Source: an uncultured SAR86 cluster bacterium (GTDB taxonomy: Bacteria; Pseudomonadota; Gammaproteobacteria; Magnimaribacterales; D2472). From it: a stretch of 56,876 bases of DNA. Below the pieces are notes generated by a model, which saw nothing but the letters and a program-made list of their open reading frames with translations, was not told the origin of the DNA and ran no database searches. Numbering within the stretch: position 1 is the stretch's first letter; each line of letters begins with the position of its first letter. This document shows, piece by piece, positions 34,556 to 43,635 of the stretch. Location of the stretch: contig CABZRR010000002.1 in assembly GCA_902528215.1 (NCBI GenBank), forward strand, positions 97,775 through 154,650. The letters run 5' to 3'. A program made the translations under genes and the position numbers.

Positions 34556-34632
34556 CGGGATGTAGCGCAGCCTGGTAGCGCACCTCACTGGGGGTGAGGT
34601 GGTCGTCGGTTCAAATCCGGCCATCCCGACCA
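34556..34632 (+). tRNA. tRNA-Pro (GGG)
   Basis: 77 bases with encoded CCA. The acceptor stem CGGGATG pairs fully with CATCCCG; C1 and discriminator A match bacterial tRNA-Pro. D arm TAGCGCAGCCTGGTAGCGCA; the anticodon stem CCTCA/TGAGG encloses CTGGGGG with anticodon GGG at 34590-34592; the T arm contains GGTTCAAATCC. It ends 2 bases before the stop of a convergent oxidoreductase gene. A small genome may rely mainly on a UGG isoacceptor elsewhere, so a dedicated GGG species is noteworthy but not rare. Confidence 0.95.
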
Positions 34633-34634
34633 TT

Positions 34635-35513
34635 TTATTTTGATTTATTAATTACTTCTTCGGCATACCAATTGATTTCAGCAATCATTCCGTCAAGAGT
34701 TCTTTCATCTTTTCCACCTTCATATGCATTTCTAAAGGCAACAATGACCTCAGTTGCTCCTAAATCTTCGAGTTTTTTAATTCCATCTGGTGAATAAGCA
34801 GCTTCTCCCATCACCTGAAATTGATAGTTAGGATGATCAAGCCTTCCGAACCCTTCTCTAAAAGTATTAATTTGATTTATAAATTCTTCTGTTTCCTCTA
34901 AAGTTATTCCAGCACTTATCCAACCATCGCCAACTCGTGCAGCTCTTTTTAGAGCAAGTTTTGAATGTCCTCCAATTAATATTGGAACTGGCTTTGTTGG
35001 AACAGGACACAGTTTTAATTCAGGAATATCATAAAAATCTCCTTTATAGGAAAAATATTCTCCATTCATTAGCCCTTTAAGAATTTCAATTTGTTCATCC
35101 ATTCTTTTTCCTCGTTTTTCCCATCTCTCACCTGTAGCTAAAAAATCTTCATACCAAGGACTAACGCCAACACCAAAATGAAATCTGTTGTTTGTCATTA
35201 CTCCTAATGTCGTGACAAATTTTGCAGTAGTTACAGCCTGTCTCGGAGCAAGTTTATATACTGAAGTTGAAAATTCTAATTTATCGGTAACAGCTGCGAT
35301 TGCAGGAATAATTGAAAAGGGCTCTAAAAAAGGAACTCCATCAAGGAACTCTCTGCTTCCATCATCATTGTAGGGATATGTTGAGTCACATTCTTTTGGA
35401 TAGCAGATGCTATCCGGGAACGTAATACAATCAAAACCAGCGGCTTCAGCTGCTTTTCCAAGTTCTAAATAATAAGTAGGGTTACACATAGTCGGATGAT
35501 ATGAAAAACGCAT
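34635..35513 (-). CDS. LLM-class flavin-dependent oxidoreductase
   Basis: 292 residues, luciferase-like monooxygenase TIM barrel binding FMN or F420. Motifs are KAAEAAGFDCITFPDS, a middle block NRFHFGVGVSPWYEDF and the C-terminal VPILIGGHSKLALKRAARVG plus DGWISAG, as in the F420-dependent LLM subfamily. Proteins with this layout are often annotated as F420-type even in organisms lacking F420, so the cofactor is uncertain. It is transcribed divergently from an SDR gene and lies beside an HsaA-like monooxygenase. It probably oxidises or reduces a small organic compound. Confidence 0.85.
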   Translation of the reverse strand: MRFSYHPTMCNPTYYLELGKAAEAAGFDCITFPDSICYPKECDSTYPYNDDGSREFLDGVPFLEPFSIIPAIAAVTDKLEFSTSVYKLAPRQAVTTAKFVTTLGVMTNNRFHFGVGVSPWYEDFLATGERWEKRGKRMDEQIEILKGLMNGEYFSYKGDFYDIPELKLCPVPTKPVPILIGGHSKLALKRAARVGDGWISAGITLEETEEFINQINTFREGFGRLDHPNYQFQVMGEAAYSPDGIKKLEDLGATEVIVAFRNAYEGGKDERTLDGMIAEINWYAEEVINKSK

Positions 35514-35527
35514 AATTAGTTACCTTT

Positions 35528-35555
35528 TTGTTTAATTTACAAGAAATAATATAAT
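35528..35555 (+). promoter_or_regulatory. Probable promoter of the SDR gene
   Basis: TTGTTT (35528-35533) and TATAAT (35550-35555) are separated by 16 bases in the 60-base divergent gap. A good ribosome-binding site AGAGG (35562-35566) follows seven bases before the ATG at 35574. Confidence 0.5.
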
Positions 35556-35573
35556 AACAAAAGAGGTAAAAAA

Positions 35574-36338
35574 ATGGATAAAAGTTTTGAAAATGGATGT
35601 GTGCTTATTGTGGGTGGCAGTGGAGGCATTGGTTCTTTGTGCGCGCAAGAGTTTGCCAAATCCGGTGCCAAGGTGGCAATTACATATTACAAAAATGAAC
35701 AAGCTGCTTTTGATTTAGCTAAAAGTATAAATAACGAAGTAAAAATTTATCAATTGGATAACAGTGAACCCAAATCTGTTGAAGAAACGATTCAAAAAGT
35801 TGTTAATGATTATGGGTCTATAAATACTCTGGTTAATGCTGCTGGATTTGATATACCACAAAAATTTATCAGCGAAATAGATATAAATTTATGGAAAGGC
35901 GTGATTGATTCTGACATAAATGGTTTTTTTAATCTTGTAAAATTTGGCTTGCCTCACTTAAGAGAATCTCAAGGATCTTTTGTTTTCATAAGCTCTGCAG
36001 GATTGTTCAAGTACCCTCCAGGAGATATTCTTTCAGTTGCTCCAAAAGCGACCATCGAGCATGTTCTTAAAGGTATCGCCAAGGAAGAGGGAAAGAATGG
36101 TGTGAGAGCGAATTCTATTGCGTTAGGTGTAATAGACACAGGAATATTTCATAGGCTTCGAGAAGAAAACAACACTTTCTTTGACGATGCATGGCATGAA
36201 GCAGTCATGAACACACTTGCTATAAAAAGATTTGGTTATCCAAAAGAAGTTGCTGATACGGCTGTATTTTTAGCTTCCAGCAAAGGTGGTTATATCACTG
36301 GACATTGCATTCCAGTTGATGGTGGATACCACCTTTAG
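35574..36338 (+). CDS. Short-chain dehydrogenase/reductase lacking the catalytic Tyr
   Basis: 254 residues, classical SDR fold. NAD(P) loop VGGSGGIGSLCAQ, NAAG motif (LVNAAGFD), and C-terminal GYITGHCIPVDGGYHL are all typical. The catalytic triad is not: Ser140/141 (FISSAG) and Lys158 (APKA) are present at normal spacing, but the residue four before Lys, usually Tyr, is Ser154 (LSVAPK). The enzyme may use another acid, act on a different substrate, or be a binding protein. Strong SD at 35562. It ends 3 bases before the convergent monooxygenase gene. Confidence 0.9.
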   Translation: MDKSFENGCVLIVGGSGGIGSLCAQEFAKSGAKVAITYYKNEQAAFDLAKSINNEVKIYQLDNSEPKSVEETIQKVVNDYGSINTLVNAAGFDIPQKFISEIDINLWKGVIDSDINGFFNLVKFGLPHLRESQGSFVFISSAGLFKYPPGDILSVAPKATIEHVLKGIAKEEGKNGVRANSIALGVIDTGIFHRLREENNTFFDDAWHEAVMNTLAIKRFGYPKEVADTAVFLASSKGGYITGHCIPVDGGYHL

Positions 36339-36341
36339 AAA

Positions 36342-37541
36342 TTATACAAAATAATCTGTATTCTCAACTCCAAGCTGCATCGCGCCATAATTTCTTGAAA
36401 AGTTAACTGGATTATTTGCTACGTGAGCTCTAGATGTATGAACATCTAGGAAAATCTTTTGGATATCACTTCCAGCAAATACTGCACCACCACCAGCATT
36501 TGAGAATAATGTATCAACGACTTCAAGACATTTATCTATAACTAGAGATGCGTCATATCTAAATTTCACCCTATCAATCATAGGGATTCCACCTTGATTA
36601 CCAGCTTTATCAACCATTACATCATAATTTCTAAACATTACAGTTTCGATCGCATCTAATTTGGCTGCTGCTTCGGCAACAATTGTTTGAGTATGAGTAT
36701 CTCCAGCTAGCTTTGAAGGATCGCTAGAGGCCTTGTTATTAGCTCCATCAATAAAGAGTTCCAGCATTTTTTTTGTAGCTCCAATGGCCGGAGTCGATAC
36801 TGCTCTTACAAATAATTGTCCCCAGGGAATTTTATAAAGATCATTTTTGTTTACTTTATATCCAGGATTGGTGAGATTAAAACCGTCAGATTGCTTATGG
36901 GTTCGATATTCTGGAACAAAAACATCATTCACGTGTATATCCTGACTACCTGTTGCTTTTAAACCCATTGAGTACCAAGTATCTTCAATTTCATAGTCGC
37001 TTTTTGGAATAAGAAAAGTTCTATATTCTGGAGCACCACCTTCTGGAGGAAATATCAATCCACCTAGCAAAGCCCAATCACAATGCTCAGAGCCACTAGA
37101 CCACTGCCAATGACCCGAAAACTTGAAACCTCCATCAACAGGAGTAACTTGCCCCAATGGAGCGTAAGAAGATGATACTAGAGTATTGTCATTTTCGCCC
37201 CAAACCTCTTGTTGAGCCTTATTATCGTACAATGCAAGTTGGAAGGGATGGATGCCTATAACACCCAAAACCCACGCAGTAGACATACAACCTTGAGAGA
37301 TTCTTAGTTGCACTTCGGAAAATGTATGAGGGTCTAACTCAAAACCACCATATTGCTTTGGTTGTAGGATTTTAAAAAAGCCAGCATCCTTCATATCCTG
37401 GATAGTTTCTTTAGGAATTCTTCTATCTACATTTGCTGATTCAGATCTTTCTTTTAGAACCGGAATAAGTTCTTCTGCTCTCTTGATCATTTCATTATGA
37501 AGATCTATATTAGTTCTTTCTATCGCAGCTGCTAATGCCAT
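36342..37541 (-). CDS. HsaA-like flavin-dependent monooxygenase (acyl-CoA dehydrogenase fold)
   Basis: 399 residues of the group D flavin monooxygenases, which use reduced flavin to hydroxylate phenols. QPKQYGGFELDPHTFSEVQL, SQGCMSTAWVLGVIGIHPF, FSGHWQWSSGSEHCDWALLG and GLKATGSQDIHVNDVFVP closely follow HsaA, the oxygenase of steroid ring cleavage. The partner flavin reductase (HsaB type) and extradiol dioxygenase are not in the window. A strong SD (AGAGGTG) precedes the ATG. With the LLM and SDR genes this hints at degradation or modification of an aromatic or steroid-like compound, which remains inference. Confidence 0.85.
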   Translation of the reverse strand: MALAAAIERTNIDLHNEMIKRAEELIPVLKERSESANVDRRIPKETIQDMKDAGFFKILQPKQYGGFELDPHTFSEVQLRISQGCMSTAWVLGVIGIHPFQLALYDNKAQQEVWGENDNTLVSSSYAPLGQVTPVDGGFKFSGHWQWSSGSEHCDWALLGGLIFPPEGGAPEYRTFLIPKSDYEIEDTWYSMGLKATGSQDIHVNDVFVPEYRTHKQSDGFNLTNPGYKVNKNDLYKIPWGQLFVRAVSTPAIGATKKMLELFIDGANNKASSDPSKLAGDTHTQTIVAEAAAKLDAIETVMFRNYDVMVDKAGNQGGIPMIDRVKFRYDASLVIDKCLEVVDTLFSNAGGGAVFAGSDIQKIFLDVHTSRAHVANNPVNFSRNYGAMQLGVENTDYFV

Positions 37542-37720
37542 AATTCACCTCTTAAATAAGTTGATAGTGATTTTTTCACCATTTCTCTATTCAATCAACT
37601 ATATAATTCAGATTATTTTTATAAAATTTTACGAATTAATTAAAAAAAATCAAGATTAATTGTTTTTTTATTTATTTTCTTACTAAATAAATACATTAAT
37701 AATGCAATTATACTAATCTT
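37542..37720. promoter_or_regulatory. Divergent intergenic region, 179 bases
   Basis: Very AT-rich gap between the reverse monooxygenase and the forward esterase. TATACT at 37709-37714 ends six bases before the esterase ATG, so a transcript from it would start at or near the start codon; no SD is visible there. Nothing else is recognisable. Confidence 0.4.
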
Positions 37721-39226
37721 ATGACTGATATAACTGTTAACTGCAAAGCAGGCAAATTTTCTGGAATCAAAAAAAACAACATAAATTTATTCTATGGTAT
37801 TCCTTATGCAAAAACCCTTACTAATCAAACTCAGTGGTTACCCCCAGAAAGGCTTAATACACAAATCTCACTTCAAGCTGTAAATAAAGGTTTTAGTGCA
37901 CCTCAAACAATTTATAAAGAGTCTTTTTTAACAGATCCGTCAATGCCAGAGGAATCAATAGATTGTCTCTCACTAAATATAGCGTCAAAAGATGTTAGCG
38001 CGAATATGCCTGTAATGATTTGGATTCATGGTGGAGCATATGTTACAGGCTCCTCCAATTCAGTTGTTTATGATCTTGATTATCTGCCTTTACATGAAAT
38101 TGTAATGGTAACAATTAATTATCGTTTGGGCCCGTTTGGCTTCTTAAAGTTGGATGAGGTTACAAATGGTCAAATTAAATCCACTGGCAATGAAGGTTTA
38201 ATGGATCAGCAGTTAGCCATAGAATGGGTAAAAGAAAATATCAATGAGTTTGGTGGTAATCCGGAAAATATTACTCTATTTGGAGAATCTGCTGGAGCAT
38301 GGAGTGTTGCTTTGCAGTCCTCTATTAGTCCCGACGGCAACTCATTCTCTAAGGCCATATGTCAAAGTGGAGGGATGAATGCTTTTTTCGATATTGATAG
38401 AGGAAATAGATGGGGCGAGTTATTTATTAAAACAGCACACGAAAGAGGGTTCAAAATTAATGATTTACATAATCTAGATCATCGACAAATAACAAAAATA
38501 TCTTCTCAAATGAAGCATACAATGATAACTACTGGAGTTTGGCTTTCTCCAGAGGTTGGCTTTGCTCCTATTGCAGATGGAAATTTTCTTGCCTTAGATC
38601 CTATAAAAAATTTTAAAAATTCATCAATCAGATTAATCATCGGAACTACTTCGGACGAATATAGGCTGTGGTCTGAGTTTGAACCTTACTATCTTAATTT
38701 AGATAAAGAAAATTATTATAAGAGATTAGAAAAGATCTTTAAAAAAGATACTGTAAGAAAGATTGCAGATATTTATTTAGGGGAGTTATGTGATAATCAG
38801 AAGGAAAATAAATATAAGCATGCACTTTCTAATTTAATGACTGATTGGACATTTGGCATGCATGCATTAGATCTTCTTGAGCAACATCAAGATAGGTCTT
38901 ACGGATATTTCTTCAATGAACCTAGTCCATTGCTTGATGGAAGATTAGGCGCTTATCATGCAAGCGAATTACCATATGTTTTTGGTTCAGCAAATAAAAA
39001 AATTTTTAAAGATATTTGTTCTGAATATAGTGACGAAATTTCAAACTTTTTTCAATTATCATGGAGTCAATTTGCGAAAACCGGTTCTCCATCATCTCAT
39101 TTAATGGATTGGGAAGTTTATGAAAATAATTCATCCATTACTTACATAAACTCAGTTCCAAAAATTAAAACATTTAAAAATAAAGATAGGATAAAATTTA
39201 TTAATGAATCCAAACTTAACTTTTAG
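37721..39226 (+). CDS. Type B carboxylesterase, cytoplasmic
   Basis: 501 residues, alpha/beta hydrolase of the carboxylesterase/cholinesterase family. Oxyanion hole WIHGGAYVTGSS, nucleophile Ser190 in FGESAGAWS, acid in DEYRLW region, and His in GAYHASELPYVFG. YGIPYAKTLTNQTQWLPPE is the normal N-terminal phrase. There is no signal peptide, unlike the next gene, so it should act in the cytoplasm. The two esterases are neighbours with overlapping ends (23 bp) and probably arose by old duplication. Ester substrate unknown. No ribosome-binding site precedes the ATG; a leaderless message is possible. Confidence 0.9.
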   Translation: MTDITVNCKAGKFSGIKKNNINLFYGIPYAKTLTNQTQWLPPERLNTQISLQAVNKGFSAPQTIYKESFLTDPSMPEESIDCLSLNIASKDVSANMPVMIWIHGGAYVTGSSNSVVYDLDYLPLHEIVMVTINYRLGPFGFLKLDEVTNGQIKSTGNEGLMDQQLAIEWVKENINEFGGNPENITLFGESAGAWSVALQSSISPDGNSFSKAICQSGGMNAFFDIDRGNRWGELFIKTAHERGFKINDLHNLDHRQITKISSQMKHTMITTGVWLSPEVGFAPIADGNFLALDPIKNFKNSSIRLIIGTTSDEYRLWSEFEPYYLNLDKENYYKRLEKIFKKDTVRKIADIYLGELCDNQKENKYKHALSNLMTDWTFGMHALDLLEQHQDRSYGYFFNEPSPLLDGRLGAYHASELPYVFGSANKKIFKDICSEYSDEISNFFQLSWSQFAKTGSPSSHLMDWEVYENNSSITYINSVPKIKTFKNKDRIKFINESKLNF

Positions 39227-41045
39227 AAATTTAATAATTTTTTCCTGCCTTTTAATTTTAGGATCATGTTTAAGTCCTATTCAAGAAAATAATCCTCTAT
39301 CTATCTCAACCTCGTCAGGTATTGCTCAGGGCATATTAAAACAAAGCGTAATTTCATGGGATGATATTCCTTATGCGATTCCTCCTGAAGGAGATTTGCG
39401 TTGGAAAGCACCCAGGCCGTTAATTACGCCAAATTTAAATATTCAACCTCAAGACGGGAACGGTTGTTTGCAAGAAGCGAGTATTTATGCGGGTATTCAA
39501 GGTAAAGGCATTGTTGGTCAAGAAGATTGTTTGTATTTAGACATAAAAGCACCTGTTAATAATTTAAATAGAAGATTGCCCGTAATGTTTTGGATTCATG
39601 GAGGCGCTAATACATCAGGCATCAAAGATTACTATGATTTTTCTGAATTGATACGAAGACATCAAGTGCTCGTTGTGACAATTAACTATCGTTTAGGCCC
39701 TTTAGGTTGGTTTACGCATCCTGCAATTCAAGGACTACAAAATGGACTTGATAAAACATCTAATTTTGGAACTTTGGATATAATTGAGGCTTTAAAATGG
39801 GTTCAAAAGAATATTCAAAATTTTGGCGGGGATCCAGATAACATTACAATCTTTGGTGAGTCTGCTGGAGGTCATAATGTCCTTTCTTTGCTTGCCTCAC
39901 CTTTGGCTGAGGGCTTATTTCATAAAGCAATTTCTCAGTCAGGATATATAACGAGCTTCAGTATTGAGGAGGCATACGGTACGGACCAAAAAACGACACC
40001 TAGCAATAAATTAGCTTCTGATAAAGTACTATCCGCTTATGATTTATCAGGATATGATTCGATAAAAAATCTATTTCTTAGTAATCGGCAAAGATATGGT
40101 GAAGATTTTCAAAGATATTTAAGATCAATTGATGGAAAGGCTCTTTTAGAAACATATAAACAAATTTCTAAAGATACATATGATCGGCTACCTATTCTAA
40201 CTAGAGATGGTATTGTAGTGCATATTGACGGAGTCAGCGCAGGATTAGCGGCTGCTAAAAACAAAAATAATATTCCAGTTATTGCCGGATCAAATCAAGA
40301 CGAACTTTCTCTTTGGCTTGCTTCAAATAGATACTTTGTGAATGCTTCTTACCCTTTTACTAAACTTGTCCCCTTACCAAAAATTAAATTCAAAAGAGAG
40401 GATCTTTATAAACTATGGGTGAAAATTCGCTCACAGGGTTGGAAATTAAGAGGTGTTGATGAACCTCTTATAGAATTAGAGAAGTCTGGAAATAATTCCC
40501 TATACGCATATAGATTTGATTGGGATGATCAATTAAAGTCCTATTTTGCAGATTTTCCAAGTCTTATAGGATCAGCTCATGGCATTGAGATTTCATTTGT
40601 AACTGGAGATTTTAAGTTTGGTCCAATAGGAAGATTTGTTTATCCAAAGGGAGAGCTCCGAAATCAAATGCAAGACACCATGATGCATGCTTGGGCAACT
40701 TTTGCAAAAACAGGTATTCCAAAAACTGGAAAAGGTGTTGAGTGGGAAAAATTTGATTCTGAAAATAGAAAATTTCTAAAACTTGATTCTGACGAATATT
40801 TATCTCTTGGTAGAGAGATGTTATCCCTTGAGTTCATTTTAGGGAATCTTATATTATCTCCAACGGGAAATCTTTTGGAAAAATGTCTTTTGGCTGAAGA
40901 AACATTTTTTAACATCGGAGAAAGAATGGATGAGGAGTTTTTGGAATGGAATAATGGTGTTTGTAAGCAGTTTGATATGCACAAAGAAAGAAAAAAAATT
41001 GAAACTGATTTAGTTGAAGAATATGGTTCAGCCAGTGTCTTCTAA
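39204..41045 (+). CDS. Type B carboxylesterase, lipoprotein
   Basis: 613 residues. N-terminal signal ends in the lipobox LILGSC (Cys about residue 19), so the enzyme is anchored at a membrane facing the periplasm or outside. Catalytic features are DIPYAIPPEGDLRWKAPRP, FWIHGGANTSG, nucleophile in FGESAGGHNVL and His in GSAHGIEISFV. The last 90 residues extend beyond the usual domain (with several Cys). It starts inside the previous esterase and its stop shares a base with the DUF3604 start, so the three genes form an operon. It may cleave esters outside the inner membrane before uptake. Confidence 0.88.
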   Translation: MNPNLTFRNLIIFSCLLILGSCLSPIQENNPLSISTSSGIAQGILKQSVISWDDIPYAIPPEGDLRWKAPRPLITPNLNIQPQDGNGCLQEASIYAGIQGKGIVGQEDCLYLDIKAPVNNLNRRLPVMFWIHGGANTSGIKDYYDFSELIRRHQVLVVTINYRLGPLGWFTHPAIQGLQNGLDKTSNFGTLDIIEALKWVQKNIQNFGGDPDNITIFGESAGGHNVLSLLASPLAEGLFHKAISQSGYITSFSIEEAYGTDQKTTPSNKLASDKVLSAYDLSGYDSIKNLFLSNRQRYGEDFQRYLRSIDGKALLETYKQISKDTYDRLPILTRDGIVVHIDGVSAGLAAAKNKNNIPVIAGSNQDELSLWLASNRYFVNASYPFTKLVPLPKIKFKREDLYKLWVKIRSQGWKLRGVDEPLIELEKSGNNSLYAYRFDWDDQLKSYFADFPSLIGSAHGIEISFVTGDFKFGPIGRFVYPKGELRNQMQDTMMHAWATFAKTGIPKTGKGVEWEKFDSENRKFLKLDSDEYLSLGREMLSLEFILGNLILSPTGNLLEKCLLAEETFFNIGERMDEEFLEWNNGVCKQFDMHKERKKIETDLVEEYGSASVF

Positions 41046-43207
41046 TGATGGTCTCATCGTCTAAAAAAATACTTCTAACGTCTTTTGGTCTAATGTTGCT
41101 TCTTGGCTGCGGTTCTGATGTTGATCCAGGAAAGATTGAGGGCGCTCCTCGATCTAGCGAATCTATATATAAACAAGACCTAAATTTTTTTATGACAAAA
41201 GATGCCTTATTAGGGGGGGATTCAAGTGATACATCACAAATATTATTTGGAGATTTACATGTTCATACAACTTATTCAATAGATGCATTCACTTTAGAAT
41301 TACCAATGATGGGACTTCAGGGTGTGCACGATAGTTCAATGGCATGTGATTTTGCGCGCTATTGTGCAAACCTTGATTTTTTCAGTTTCAATGATCATGC
41401 TGAAGGCTTAACACCTGAACATTGGCGTCAGCAAAACAAGATTGTTGAGCAATGCAATATTTCAAATGATGATCCCATAACGAATGATTTGGTTGTTTTT
41501 CCTGGTTGGGAATGGACACAAATTGGTACGACAAAAGAAAATCATTGGGGTCATAGAAATGTAATCTTCAAGGACATATATAATTTGCCCGCAAGGCCAA
41601 TTGGCGCAAGAACTCCAAACACTGGTTTGGGAGTTTTTGATACCACTGAGCAAGCCGTGGGTGCCAGATGGTTAGACATCTTCAATTTTAAACGCTACTC
41701 AGATTTGAAATGGCTCTTGAACGAGGTTAGGAACATTCCTTATTGTGAAGCAGGAGTGACTTCAACAGAATTACCTTTAGATTGTTATGAGTATGCAAGT
41801 TCGCCCAAAGAACTTTTTTCTAAACTCGATGAATGGAATTATGACAGCATTGTTATTCCACATGGACAGTCTTGGGGCTTCCATGTTCCATTAGGAACTT
41901 CTTGGGATAATCGTTTGAATGCAGAAGGTCATGATCCAGATAAGCAAATATTGTTGGAAATAATGTCTGGCCATGGCAATAGTGAGGAATATAGAGATAT
42001 TGCATCAACAAATTTCTCTCAAGATGATGAAATGATTTGTCCCGAGCCAACTGACGACTTTTTACCATGTTGTTGGCAAGCAGGAGAAATGCAAAAAAAT
42101 CGCTGTGAGGGGCTCTCTGAAGATGAATGCAACGCTAGAGTAGAGCTAGCAAAAAAATATACCTTAGCAGGCGGTCCATACGCTAATATGGTTTTTCCAG
42201 AAGCTAAGCCTGAGGAATGGTTAAGTTGCGATCAATGCACAGATTGTTTTAAACCAGCATTCAATTACAGACCAAAACAATCTGCTCAATATGCATTAGC
42301 GATTTCTAATTTTGAAAAATCTGAGGATGATCCAAAAAGATACAATTTTGGTTTTATAGCATCCACAGATGATCATACCGCTAGACCTGGAACGGGTTAC
42401 AAACAATACGAAAGAAGAAAAATGACTTTTGCAACAGGAGTCAAATCCAAATTCTGGGAGTATAAGTACAAAGCTGAAGATCCAAATTTTCCAGAGATTC
42501 CAAAAATTATCCCAGGTGAAAGTCAACCTGATAGTGAAAGGGTATCCAGCTTTGTTTACCCTGGAGGAATTTTGGCAGTTCATTCAGATGGGAGAGGTAA
42601 AGATGCAATTTGGACTGCGTTAAAAAATAAAAATGTTTACGGAACAAGTGGACCTAGAATACTGCTGTGGTTTGATTTAATTAATTCTCCTCAAGGCAAG
42701 GCTGCAATGGGATCCGAAATTGTAATGAGTCAAAATCCAAAATTTATAGTTAGGGCCGCTGGAAGCTTAAAACAAAAAAATGGTTGCTCTAATGAATCAG
42801 TTGATGCGCTTTCACCAGAAAGATTAGAGTATTTATGTGCAGGAGAATGTTACAACCCCTCCAATGAGAGACATGTTCTTGATCGCATAGAAATTATAAA
42901 AATTACCCCACAATCATATGCTGGCGAGTCTATCAAACAACTAATTCAAGATCCTTGGCTGACAATTCCTTGCAATGGGACTACTGAATGTATTGCAGAA
43001 TTTGAAGATCAAAATTTTTCACGAGACAGCATTTATTATGTAAGAGCAATTCAAGAAGCAACTCCAGCAATAAACGGATCATCTATTTCTCAAAAAGAGG
43101 AATTTAAATTATGTAAAGGAAGTTTTAGAACAGATTTTGATGACGATTGCTTAAGCTTGACTAATGAGAGAGCCTGGTCCTCACCAATATATGTAAATAA
43201 GCCTTAA
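41045..43207 (+). CDS. DUF3604 lipoprotein (PHP-like metal-dependent fold)
   Basis: 720 residues. Signal with lipobox LLLGC (Cys near 23). The mature part starts with LFGDLHVHTTYSIDAFT, the DUF3604 signature, a PHP-like His motif likely to bind metal. Further conserved blocks are FFSFNDHAEGLT, FPGWEWTQIG, HGQSWG and GFIASTDDHTARPG, all His/Asp-rich. The family is widespread in marine bacteria and has no agreed reaction known to me; a hydrolase is likely. At least fourteen Cys in the mature chain suggest disulfides, fitting an exported protein. Co-transcribed with the two esterases. It overlaps the convergent TerB-like gene by 4 bp. Confidence 0.88.
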   Translation: MMVSSSKKILLTSFGLMLLLGCGSDVDPGKIEGAPRSSESIYKQDLNFFMTKDALLGGDSSDTSQILFGDLHVHTTYSIDAFTLELPMMGLQGVHDSSMACDFARYCANLDFFSFNDHAEGLTPEHWRQQNKIVEQCNISNDDPITNDLVVFPGWEWTQIGTTKENHWGHRNVIFKDIYNLPARPIGARTPNTGLGVFDTTEQAVGARWLDIFNFKRYSDLKWLLNEVRNIPYCEAGVTSTELPLDCYEYASSPKELFSKLDEWNYDSIVIPHGQSWGFHVPLGTSWDNRLNAEGHDPDKQILLEIMSGHGNSEEYRDIASTNFSQDDEMICPEPTDDFLPCCWQAGEMQKNRCEGLSEDECNARVELAKKYTLAGGPYANMVFPEAKPEEWLSCDQCTDCFKPAFNYRPKQSAQYALAISNFEKSEDDPKRYNFGFIASTDDHTARPGTGYKQYERRKMTFATGVKSKFWEYKYKAEDPNFPEIPKIIPGESQPDSERVSSFVYPGGILAVHSDGRGKDAIWTALKNKNVYGTSGPRILLWFDLINSPQGKAAMGSEIVMSQNPKFIVRAAGSLKQKNGCSNESVDALSPERLEYLCAGECYNPSNERHVLDRIEIIKITPQSYAGESIKQLIQDPWLTIPCNGTTECIAEFEDQNFSRDSIYYVRAIQEATPAINGSSISQKEEFKLCKGSFRTDFDDDCLSLTNERAWSSPIYVNKP

Positions 43208-43629
43208 GCAGAATTTTGTTGTTTGATTTGATTTGCTATGGATCTTTTTATTTTAAGCAATTCAGCTATTTTAAAGTATAAGTTTTCTTCATATGCATCA
43301 ATAATTGAATCAGCAGTTACTAATTCCCATAATATTTTAAGTAAATCTTTTTTTTCATTATCATTATGGGTTTCGTTAATTTTTTTTACATAGGGATAAA
43401 AAGATACTGACTCTTGAGCTTCATCAATAATTTTCTTGATAATTGATGAGACTTTTTTATCTTCTCCAGAAACAATCATGGCTCTTTCTTTAATTATTTT
43501 TAATTCAGACTCGTCAAGATTTCCATCGCTAATCGCTATTTCAAACATAAGCCTTAATACAACATCTGCATCTTCACTTGCATTAATTAAATCAGCAGTC
43601 GAAGTTTTTTTGAATAAATTTTTTAACAT
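43204..43629 (-). CDS. TerB-like protein
   Basis: 141 residues, all-helical. LMFEIAISDGNLDESELKII is the TerB/DjlA-N pattern with an acidic metal-binding loop, and a second related loop (VTADSIIDAYEENLYFKI) follows, as in the TerB duplicate repeat. TerB-like proteins are found alone in many proteobacteria with unknown role, apart from tellurite resistance operons. No other ter gene is nearby. It is 6 bases downstream of the WecA-like gene on the same strand, so probably its operon partner. Confidence 0.8.
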   Translation of the reverse strand: MLKNLFKKTSTADLINASEDADVVLRLMFEIAISDGNLDESELKIIKERAMIVSGEDKKVSSIIKKIIDEAQESVSFYPYVKKINETHNDNEKKDLLKILWELVTADSIIDAYEENLYFKIAELLKIKRSIANQIKQQNSA

Positions 43630-43635
43630 TTTTTA

